A DNA stretch of 11,854 bases from the NCBI GenBank assembly GCA_003543635.1, contig DNAE01000028.1:1-11854 (forward strand), in the 5' to 3' direction. Position 1 is the first letter of the stretch. Every line of letters begins with the position of its first letter. Made by a program: the position numbers and the translations under genes. This document shows, piece after piece, positions 7,003 to 11,854 of the stretch. Under the pieces are notes generated by a model, which was not told the DNA's origin, did not search any database, and worked only from the letters and a program-made list of their open reading frames with translations. The stretch comes from Clostridiales bacterium. Lineage in GTDB: Bacteria > Bacillota > Clostridia > Saccharofermentanales > Saccharofermentanaceae.

Positions 7003-7021
7003 CTTATCGAAAAACGGCAAT

Positions 7022-7052
7022 AAAAAAGGCCTCCTCATTGTGAGAAGGCCTT
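7022..7052 (-). terminator. Intrinsic terminator of the minus-strand membrane protein gene
   Basis: Read on the minus strand, a 12-bp stem (7052-7041 with 7037-7026, one G-U pair) around a 3-base loop runs into a T tract (7027-7022). It begins 19 bases after the stop codon of the membrane protein gene. Confidence 0.9.
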
Positions 7053-7070
7053 AGGGTATCGGTTCTTTTA

Positions 7071-7727
7071 TCAGTCGGGGATAAATTCCAGACTCTCGTC
7101 GGTGGGTTCCGTTGCGGGGATCTCTTCTCCCGTGCCCATGCCGGCAACCTGCTGATAGAGGGAGGCATTTGCTATTACGCTCTGTCCCATGGACTGGAAC
7201 TCGGGGTCGTCGTTGCCATCCACGTGGGTAGCGATCTCTGTTCCGTCGGGTGCGACCTCTCTCCAAACGATGAGGGCGTTGTCCTTGAAGAAGAACTCCG
7301 TGCTTCCCTCTGCGGTGAAGTAGCTTGTTGCGATGAGACTTCCGTTGTCGTAGTAGTAGACCTGTCTCTCGTAGATGCCGTTGTCGGGTACGGAGATGAG
7401 CATGTATTCGTCGTTGCTGTATACGAACGCTCCGTCATCCGTCATGGAGACTTCCAGCTCCTCGTTGTTAGCCATGTTGGTGATCTCGGCACAGAGCTCA
7501 ACGATCTGCTCGCAGTCCTCGTATACGGAGGATGTGGTCTCCGTCGTCTGCTCGGTCTCGGGCTCCTCCACGATCTCCTCTTCAGTATGCTTCGTGAAAA
7601 GTCCTCCCTTTATGAGGCCCTTCTTGCTGGCGATAAAGAAGAGTATTCCGAATGTTACTATAGCCGTGACCAGCATTATGATCAGGAAGATAAAAGCTTC
7701 CTTATGCTTTCTGAAAAAATTCTTCAT
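7071..7727 (-). CDS. Single-pass membrane protein with extracytoplasmic domain, unknown function
   Basis: This 218-residue protein is not a family I recognise. The basic N-terminus (M-K-N-F-F-R-K-H-K) precedes one hydrophobic helix (about 11-33) and then K-K, so by the positive-inside rule the N-terminus is most likely cytoplasmic and the rest outside. An acidic Glu/Thr-rich linker (about 48-67) leads to a folded-looking domain (about 68-195) rich in aromatic beta-strand patterns such as Y-Y-Y-D-N-G-S-L-I-A-T and F-F-F-K-D-N-A. The tail is acidic and low in complexity. ATG 7727 is chosen because GGAGG lies 6 bases upstream; an in-frame ATG at 7766 lacks this and lies upstream of the predicted transcription start. 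The gene stands alone with its own promoter and terminator, between two tRNA-Gly genes. Confidence 0.8.
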   Translation of the reverse strand: MKNFFRKHKEAFIFLIIMLVTAIVTFGILFFIASKKGLIKGGLFTKHTEEEIVEEPETEQTTETTSSVYEDCEQIVELCAEITNMANNEELEVSMTDDGAFVYSNDEYMLISVPDNGIYERQVYYYDNGSLIATSYFTAEGSTEFFFKDNALIVWREVAPDGTEIATHVDGNDDPEFQSMGQSVIANASLYQQVAGMGTGEEIPATEPTDESLEFIPD

Positions 7728-7733
7728 CTTATT

Positions 7734-7738
7734 CCTCC
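7734..7738 (-). promoter_or_regulatory. Ribosome binding site that fixes the start at 7727
   Basis: GGAGG on the minus strand lies 6 bases before the ATG at 7727, which favours this start over the in-frame ATG at 7766. Confidence 0.85.
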
Positions 7739-7756
7739 GTGGGTTTTTGCAAATGC

Positions 7757-7784
7757 ATTGTACCACTCATATGAGTAAATTCAA
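7757..7784 (-). promoter_or_regulatory. Promoter of the minus-strand membrane protein gene
   Basis: On the minus strand, TACAAT (7762-7757) is preceded by TGG, an extended -10 element. TTGAAT (7784-7779) lies 16 bases upstream. The predicted start near 7750 leaves a leader of about 23 bases carrying GGAGG. Confidence 0.65.
7765..7776. promoter_or_regulatory. 12-bp perfect palindrome in the promoter spacer (possible operator)
   Basis: ACTCATATGAGT is a perfect inverted repeat lying between the -35 and -10 boxes of the membrane protein gene. A dimeric regulator bound there would block RNA polymerase. It also lies about 30 bases upstream of the divergent tRNA-Gly(GCC) -35 box. No regulator gene is seen nearby. 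Confidence 0.4.
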
Positions 7785-7806
7785 AACGAAACGCTTAAAG
7801 TTTTTG

Positions 7807-7835
7807 TTGACAAAACGATGATACGCTCATATAAT
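7807..7835 (+). promoter_or_regulatory. Consensus promoter of tRNA-Gly(GCC)
   Basis: Perfect TTGACA (7807-7812) and perfect TATAAT (7830-7835) are separated by 17 bases. The tRNA begins 20 bases after the -10 box. Confidence 0.95.
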
Positions 7836-7855
7836 TACATTCGTCGCTTGATTGC

Positions 7856-7930
7856 GCGGGATTAACTCAGTGGTAGAGTGTCACCTTGCCAAGGTGAAAG
7901 TCGCGAGTTCGAATCTCGTATCCCGCTCCA
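7856..7930 (+). tRNA. tRNA-Gly (anticodon GCC)
   Basis: The acceptor stem GCGGGAT (7856-7862) pairs with ATCCCGC (7920-7926), followed by discriminator T and encoded CCA. The anticodon stem TCACC/GGTGA encloses loop TTGCCAA, giving anticodon GCC, which reads GGC and GGU. The T loop TTCGAAT is present. Confidence 0.97.
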
Positions 7931-7937
7931 GATAATG

Positions 7938-7969
7938 ACTCCCGCACATTGCGTTGCGGGAGTTTTTTT
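7938..7969 (+). terminator. Intrinsic terminator of tRNA-Gly(GCC)
   Basis: The stem ACTCCCGCA (7938-7946) pairs with TGCGGGAGT (7955-7963) around an 8-base loop, followed by a run of seven T. Confidence 0.93.
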
Positions 7970-7995
7970 ATACCTTATGCGAAGCCCCGCTGTTA

Positions 7996-8004
7996 TGTTA
8001 AAAT
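7996..8004 (+). promoter_or_regulatory. Extended -10 promoter of trxA
   Basis: TGTTAAAAT gives a TGn-extended -10 (TAAAAT at 7999-8004). No good -35 box is visible at 17 bases upstream. The predicted start near 8011 leaves a leader of about 33 bases. Confidence 0.5.
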
Positions 8005-8029
8005 AATAACGATTCTAAAAAAAATCTAC

Positions 8030-8035
8030 AGGAGG
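8030..8035 (+). promoter_or_regulatory. Ribosome binding site of trxA
   Basis: A perfect AGGAGG lies 8 bases before the ATG at 8044. Confidence 0.9.
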
Positions 8036-8043
8036 TTCATCTT

Positions 8044-8364
8044 ATGGCTGAGATAGATGTGGGCAGAAATGAATTTAGCGATGAGGTACTTAATTCCGAT
8101 ATCCCCGTTCTGGTGGATTTCTGGGCGTCCTGGTGCGGACCCTGTAAGATGCTTTCCCCCGTTATTTCCCAGATAGCCGAGCTTTACGACGGAAAGCTCA
8201 AGGTCTGCAAGGTAAATGTGGATGAAAGTACGGACCTTGCCATGGAATACCATGTGGAGAGCATCCCTTCGGTCAAGATCTTCAAGGGCGGAAAGATCGT
8301 TTCCGAGAGCCTCGGATTCAAGCCCCTTCCCGCAATGAAGCAGATGATAGACGAAGTTATCTGA
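8044..8364 (+). CDS. trxA: Thioredoxin
   Basis: This 106-residue protein has the normal thioredoxin length and layout. The redox-active W-C-G-P-C is at 30-34 (Cys31 and Cys34) after the strand V-L-V-D-F-W-A-S. The conserved cis-proline is Pro75 in S-I-P-S-V, followed by K-I-F-K-G-G-K (78-84). It reduces protein disulfides in the cytoplasm, normally recycled by thioredoxin reductase, which is not in this window. It has its own promoter candidate and a strong ribosome binding site, and follows the tRNA-Gly terminator, so it is probably monocistronic. Its stop codon overlaps the end of the convergent radical SAM gene by 8 bases, with no terminator visible between them. Confidence 0.97.
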   Translation: MAEIDVGRNEFSDEVLNSDIPVLVDFWASWCGPCKMLSPVISQIAELYDGKLKVCKVNVDESTDLAMEYHVESIPSVKIFKGGKIVSESLGFKPLPAMKQMIDEVI

Positions 8365-9271
8365 AATCCGGGATCATGGAATAGCCCGATGCTTCCTCAT
8401 CCTGATAGAAAGCATTGGTAACTCCGAGATTGATAAGATAGTCCAGAGCGGCGCGACAGTGTCCGCTTTGGACTTTTTTCTTCATGTAGGAAGGGTAGTC
8501 CCCTTGAAGGACGTGGGGCATGGGTGTGTACTGGAACATCAGGCTGATATAGACGTCGTCGCCGAATTCACCGTAGATGCGGTCCAGGATCTTCTTGGTG
8601 TCGAACAGCTTCCCGGGCATCATCATATGCCTGATGATAACGCCCCTTCTCATGAGGCCGTCCTCTATGACGGGAGCGCCCGTCTGGCGGACCATCTCCC
8701 TTACGGACTCCATCGCGATCTCGAAGTAGTCGGATCTTCCGGTGCATTCGAGGGCGAGATCCCCTGAGAAGAACTTGATGTCGGGCATATAGATATCGAT
8801 GTCTCCCCGGAGCATCTTAAGGGAGGAGACCGACTCGTAACCGCCGGTATTCACCGCCACGGGGACGGTAAGCCCCAGGCTTCTGGCGATCTTTACCGCC
8901 GGTCCTATGTGGGGGGCAAAATGCATGGGCGTCACCAGGTTGATGTTTTCCGCGCCCCGGGACTCCAGCTCCAGAAACTGCCGGGCAAGAGCTTCCGCGT
9001 CCATGGGGGTCCCGTTACCCGTGGGGCCCTTGGAGATCCTGTTATTCTGGCAAAAGACGCAACCCAGGGAACACCCTTCGAAAAAGACGGTTCCGCTTCC
9101 TCCTTGTCCCGTTATTATGGGCTCTTCTCCGAAATGGAGACAGGAAAGGTTGACCACCGGAGTATCCCCCATGCGGCAAAAGCCCCTTTGTCCTCCGCTC
9201 CTGTTTACCCCGCATCTTCTGGGGCAGAGGGTACATTTTCCGTAGGATGACATGTTTGTTACGATTTCCAT
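8357..9271 (-). CDS. Radical SAM protein, PflX/COG1313 family (PFL-activase-like)
   Basis: This 304-residue cytoplasmic iron-sulfur protein carries the radical SAM motif C-x3-C-x2-C at C67, C71 and C74 (G-C-S-L-G-C-V-F-C), which binds a 4Fe-4S cluster and S-adenosylmethionine. The N-terminus has a second Cys set (C13, C16, C20, C32) in C-T-L-C-P-R-R-C, typical of COG1313. The C-terminal S-L-M-F-Q-Y-T-P (243-250) is also characteristic. The family is often labelled as putative pyruvate formate-lyase activating enzyme, but its substrate is not established and no glycyl radical enzyme gene is next to it. ATG 9271 has no Shine-Dalgarno sequence and lies 8 bases after a TATAAT. The second ATG (9253) has only a distant GGAA, but would keep all the cysteines. 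Confidence 0.9.
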   Translation of the reverse strand: MEIVTNMSSYGKCTLCPRRCGVNRSGGQRGFCRMGDTPVVNLSCLHFGEEPIITGQGGSGTVFFEGCSLGCVFCQNNRISKGPTGNGTPMDAEALARQFLELESRGAENINLVTPMHFAPHIGPAVKIARSLGLTVPVAVNTGGYESVSSLKMLRGDIDIYMPDIKFFSGDLALECTGRSDYFEIAMESVREMVRQTGAPVIEDGLMRRGVIIRHMMMPGKLFDTKKILDRIYGEFGDDVYISLMFQYTPMPHVLQGDYPSYMKKKVQSGHCRAALDYLINLGVTNAFYQDEEASGYSMIPDFR

Positions 9272-9279
9272 ATTTAAAT

Positions 9280-9287
9280 ATTATAAT
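9280..9287. promoter_or_regulatory. Symmetrical -10 box for two divergent genes
   Basis: The palindrome ATTATAAT carries TATAAT on both strands: 9282-9287 on plus, facing the transglutaminase operon, and 9285-9280 on minus, facing the radical SAM gene. The -35 regions are weak both ways (TTACGA at 9259-9264 for plus; nothing good for minus). Confidence 0.5.
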
Positions 9288-9325
9288 CTAAGGGAGTGTT
9301 AAAATCATAACCGAAGGTCGACAAA

Positions 9326-9331
9326 AGGAGG
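9326..9331 (+). promoter_or_regulatory. Ribosome binding site that supports a TTG start at 9339
   Basis: AGGAGG lies 7 bases before TTG 9339-9341. No ATG or GTG in this frame lies nearby before the membrane helix, so the TTG start is well supported. Confidence 0.88.
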
Positions 9332-9338
9332 GGCGTCG

Positions 9339-10640
9339 TTGTCCGGGGGAAGAACAAGAAAGAAAGTAAGTATCTCATCGGTCATCGTGACCGTTCTTGT
9401 CGTCCTTGCCCTTATCGCCGTGGCGGGAGCCCTGGTGCTGAAGTATATAAGGAACCGGGAGGCCACGGTGCTCCGTGAGGTCACCGTGCAAACGGGCTGC
9501 CCCGTGTACCTTAATATCTTCTTCGTAAACGGCGATGTTCCTGAAAGGACTTCCTTCATAACCGACGTATCGGGTATCGACACCTCCGTGCCGGGTTCCT
9601 ACGGACTTAAGATAAACATGATGGGATTCGAGGAGGATGTAGTATTAAATGTCACGGATTCCGTCGTTCCCACTGCCGAGGCGGTCCCCCAGACCGTATA
9701 TACCGGAAGGCTTCCCGATCCCGCCGAATGCGTTACCGGCATAAAGGATAATGCCGACGTGACCGTGAGCTTCCTGGAGGAGGAGCCGGATATCAGTGCC
9801 GGGGGAGAGAAGCTCATCCCCGTTAAACTGGAGGATTCCTACGGAAACGTTAACGTGATCCACGTTCCCTTCACCATAGTCGACGATCATACCCCGCCCC
9901 TTATCTACGGTCCCCATGATATGGAATACTTCATCGGGGATACCATCATCTACAGGGACGGCATAACCGTTACCGACAACTACGATCCCGACCCGGAGCT
10001 TACCATCGACACATCGAACGTCAATGCAACGGAGGACGGGGTCTATCCCGTCATATACAGTGCAAAGGACGAATACGGAAACGAGACCTCCACCACGGTC
10101 TATCTCACCCTGAGGACCATGCCCGAGGACTATGTCGAGCCCGAGATCGTCTATGCTCTGGCACAGGAAGTGCTGGATGAGATAACGGGAGGAGAGGAGC
10201 TCTCCGATATAGAGATCGGATTCAGGATAATGAACTGGTGCAGGAACTACATCCATTACATCGGAACCTCCAACAAGAACGACTGGACGGTGGGGGCCTA
10301 CGACGGATTCACCACCTTGCAGGGTGACTGCTTCACCTACTATGCCTGTGCAAAGGCTCTTTTCGACGTGGCGGGCATCGAGAATCTCTGCGTGGAGAGA
10401 TACCCCGCCGAGAATTCCTGCCATTACTGGAATCTCGTATATCTGGACGGGCAGTGGTACCACTGCGATTCCTCGCCCTCCTTCGAGCACGACGGTTACT
10501 GGTATATGAGGACCGACGCGGAGCTCGACTGGTCCCACAGGTTTGATACGGAGGGAGACCTGCCCCCCAGAGCAACGGAATCGGTTCAGGACAGGCTTGA
10601 TTTTTATAACATGACCATCAGGGAGGAAGAGGATGACTAA
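9339..10640 (+). CDS. Membrane-anchored protein with Ig-like domains and a transglutaminase-like domain
   Basis: This 433-residue protein starts at TTG. A basic N-terminus (R-T-R-K-K) and one helix (about 12-35) anchor it with the bulk outside the cell. Next come bacterial Ig/cadherin-like modules: regions about 45-105 and 108-182, then a clearer DUF5011-like module from D-D-H-T-P-P (182) to about 258, with D-N-Y-D-P-D and S-A-K-D-E-Y-G-N. The C-terminal part (about 290-380) is a transglutaminase/papain-like fold with Cys331 in Q-G-D-C-F-T-Y, His362 in C-H-Y-W-N-L and Asp377 in H-C-D-S-S-P, a complete Cys-His-Asp triad. Such domains act as proteases, amidases or cross-linkers, often on cell-wall peptides. 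The gene heads an operon, overlapping the racemase gene by 8 bases. The substrate is unknown. Confidence 0.88.
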   Translation: MSGGRTRKKVSISSVIVTVLVVLALIAVAGALVLKYIRNREATVLREVTVQTGCPVYLNIFFVNGDVPERTSFITDVSGIDTSVPGSYGLKINMMGFEEDVVLNVTDSVVPTAEAVPQTVYTGRLPDPAECVTGIKDNADVTVSFLEEEPDISAGGEKLIPVKLEDSYGNVNVIHVPFTIVDDHTPPLIYGPHDMEYFIGDTIIYRDGITVTDNYDPDPELTIDTSNVNATEDGVYPVIYSAKDEYGNETSTTVYLTLRTMPEDYVEPEIVYALAQEVLDEITGGEELSDIEIGFRIMNWCRNYIHYIGTSNKNDWTVGAYDGFTTLQGDCFTYYACAKALFDVAGIENLCVERYPAENSCHYWNLVYLDGQWYHCDSSPSFEHDGYWYMRTDAELDWSHRFDTEGDLPPRATESVQDRLDFYNMTIREEEDD

Positions 10641-11340
10641 GACCCTTGGCATTATAGGCGGAATGGGCCCCATGGCCACCTCCTTCCTCACGGAGATGCT
10701 GATCACATATACCCGGGCGGAAAGGGACCAGGACCACATCGAGACCATATCCTATTCCCGTCCCGGGATCCCCGACAGGACGGCGTTCCTCCTGGGGAAG
10801 AGCCGGGAAGATCCCCTTCCCGTATTGAAGGAAACGGCCCTGACCTTAAGGGACATGGGCTCCGAGGTCCTGGCGGTCCCCTGCGTGACTTCGGTGGTCT
10901 ACAGGGAAGAGCTCCAAAGGGCAACGGGCATTCCCGTCCTTTACGGGATAAATGCAACCATAGGGGATCTGAGATCCAAGGGCGTCGAGAAAGCGGGACT
11001 TCTTGCAACGGAGGGGACCTTAAAGGCGGGGATCGTCAAGGGGGCCTTCGAAGAGCAGGGGATAGAGATCATCTGCCCGGGCGAGCAGGGAAGATCTTAC
11101 GTGATGGAACTTATCTACGACGATATCAAGAAGGGAAGAGTCCCCGATATCTCAAAGTTCGAGAAGGTATCGGAGGAACTGCTGGATAAGGGTGCGGGAT
11201 CTTTGATCCTGGGATGCACCGAATTGTCCCTCATAAAGAAATTTACGAAGCTTTCCGGCGTTTACGCGGATATACTGGAATACCTGGCGAAGGAGGCGGT
11301 CCTCGCCTGCGGCGGAGAGCTGAAAGAGGATATGGTATGA
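10633..11340 (+). CDS. Aspartate/glutamate racemase family protein
   Basis: This 235-residue cytoplasmic protein has the normal length for Asp/Glu racemases (COG1794). It opens with L-G-I-I-G-G-M-G-P-M-A-T (5-16), the family signature, and has I-P-D-R-T (46-50). The two catalytic cysteines are present: Cys84 in V-P-C-V-T and Cys195 in L-G-C-T-E-L. In the first motif, usually P-C-N-T, the Asn is replaced by Val, so substrate range or activity may differ. The family interconverts L- and D-Asp or Glu without a cofactor; some members use other amino acids. The ATG at 10633 lies inside the end of the transglutaminase gene and has GGAGG 6 bases upstream. Its TGA overlaps the start of the adenylation gene (ATGA). 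The product may supply a D-amino acid to that enzyme. Confidence 0.92.
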   Translation: MTKTLGIIGGMGPMATSFLTEMLITYTRAERDQDHIETISYSRPGIPDRTAFLLGKSREDPLPVLKETALTLRDMGSEVLAVPCVTSVVYREELQRATGIPVLYGINATIGDLRSKGVEKAGLLATEGTLKAGIVKGAFEEQGIEIICPGEQGRSYVMELIYDDIKKGRVPDISKFEKVSEELLDKGAGSLILGCTELSLIKKFTKLSGVYADILEYLAKEAVLACGGELKEDMV

Positions 11341-11854
11341 GACAAAAGAATGTTTTGGAATACTTAGAGGCGACCTTGGCGAGGGTGCCCCACAAGACAG
11401 CTTACGAGGATGAGGACCACGGACTCACCTTCTCCCGGGTGGGGGATATGGCAAGATCTTCGGGTTCTTACATCGCTTCGGAAAAGATATATAACAGCCC
11501 GGTGGTCATATTCATGAAGAAGTCCCCCGAGGCCGTGGCAGCCTTCTTCGGTACAGTGTATGCCGGTTGCTATTACGTCCCCATCGACGCGGAGATGCCG
11601 AAGTTCCGTACCGATCTGATATTAAAGACCTTGGAAAGTCCCCTGATGATCGTGGACAAGAGCACGGAGTCTGCCGCCGGGGATCTTGATTTTAAAGGAA
11701 AGGTCGTCCGGTTCGAAGACATCTGTGAGGGGAAGGAGGATAGGGATCTTCTCGCGGATATCAGAAGGAGACAGATAGACACCGATCCCATTTACGTCGT
11801 ATTTACATCGGGTTCCACGGGGATCCCCAAGGGCGTCGTCGCCTGCCACAGGAG
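11337..11854 (+). CDS. Amino acid adenylation enzyme (NRPS A-domain/DltA-like), N-terminal part
   Basis: The frame runs off the right edge; 172 residues are visible. V-Y-A-G-C-Y-Y-V-P-I-D (74-84) matches core motif A2 of nonribosomal peptide synthetase adenylation domains and DltA. F-T-S-G-S-T-G-I-P-K-G-V (156-167) is the A3 phosphate-binding loop of the ANL superfamily. Such enzymes activate an amino acid as aminoacyl-AMP and load it onto a carrier protein. The protein starts directly with the A domain, with no condensation domain ahead, so it is a stand-alone enzyme or an initiating module. The substrate-pocket residues and any carrier domain lie beyond the window. The ATG overlaps the racemase stop (ATGA), with AGAGGA 6 bases before it, indicating translational coupling. 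A carrier protein and MBOAT gene downstream would point to a Dlt-like pathway. Confidence 0.92.
   Translation, partial: MRQKNVLEYLEATLARVPHKTAYEDEDHGLTFSRVGDMARSSGSYIASEKIYNSPVVIFMKKSPEAVAAFFGTVYAGCYYVPIDAEMPKFRTDLILKTLESPLMIVDKSTESAAGDLDFKGKVVRFEDICEGKEDRDLLADIRRRQIDTDPIYVVFTSGSTGIPKGVVACHR

Noticed and set aside
6817..7038. Minus-strand reading frame of 73 codons across tRNA-Gly(CCC)
   Set aside because: It is the antisense of the tRNA and its terminator, a well-known kind of false gene (R-L-R-G-S-N-P-R-H-S). It has no ribosome binding site.
7071..7766. Longer version of the orphan membrane protein starting at 7766
   Set aside because: The extra 13 residues precede GGAGG-N6-ATG at 7727, and the upstream ATG lies above the predicted transcription start.
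6837..7930. Integrated element between the two tRNA-Gly genes
   Set aside because: No integrase, no duplicated tRNA 3' end and no mobile gene is present. The interval holds only one small gene.
9645..10748. Minus-strand open frame of 367 codons opposite the transglutaminase-like gene
   Set aside because: The plus strand has clear domains and a complete catalytic triad. The antisense frame is an uninformative shadow.
1..11854. CRISPR arrays, insertion sequences, riboswitches or T-box leaders
   Set aside because: No regular spaced long repeats, transposase frames or terminal inverted repeats were seen, and no gene has a long structured leader; most leaders are under 50 bases.

Overview
The window looks like an ordinary chromosomal stretch of a moderately GC-rich Clostridia-type Firmicute, possibly a gut or rumen Lachnospiraceae or Oscillospiraceae relative. 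Supporting signs are consensus TTGACA/TATAAT promoters, AGGAGG ribosome binding sites, tRNAs with encoded CCA, a GH26 beta-mannanase-type enzyme, and heavy use of AGG/AGA and ATA codons. The taxonomy is inference. Genes run on both strands in short units, and no insertion sequence, phage gene or CRISPR array is visible.

Left part (1-4465): the 3' end of a siderophore-type ABC ATPase on the plus strand runs into, and overlaps by 41 bases, the end of a minus-strand three-gene ABC-2 operon. In transcription order the operon encodes an ABC-2 permease, a NatA-like ATPase, and a second ABC-2 permease fused to a C-terminal CPBP (CAAX-type) intramembrane protease. The two permeases share an N-A-P-D-S-[FY]-I-E-Y motif just outside their first membrane helix, so they are probably paralogous halves of one exporter.

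Middle (4466-8364): a tRNA-Cys with its own promoter and terminator is followed by a two-gene unit, a HEAT-like protein of unknown function and a GH26 enzyme without a signal peptide. These two genes are in the same reading frame, separated only by TGA-TCT. Next come tRNA-Gly(CCC), an orphan single-pass membrane protein on the minus strand, tRNA-Gly(GCC) and thioredoxin (trxA). Several promoters and intrinsic terminators are easy to read here.

Right part (8357-11854): a COG1313/PflX-type radical SAM protein on the minus strand converges on trxA with an 8-base overlap. It shares a divergent AT-rich promoter region with a tightly overlapping plus-strand operon. That operon encodes a membrane-anchored protein with Ig-like domains and a transglutaminase-like domain, an Asp/Glu racemase-family protein, and the start of an NRPS/DltA-like amino acid adenylation enzyme cut off by the window edge. 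The racemase-adenylase pair suggests that a D-amino acid is made and then activated, possibly in a Dlt-like envelope modification or a small nonribosomal pathway. This is the best candidate for an undescribed system. Two further points stand out: two genes (starts at 4465 and 9271) share a TATAAT-N8-ATG layout with no Shine-Dalgarno sequence, which suggests leaderless mRNAs, and the permease-protease fusion is unusual.
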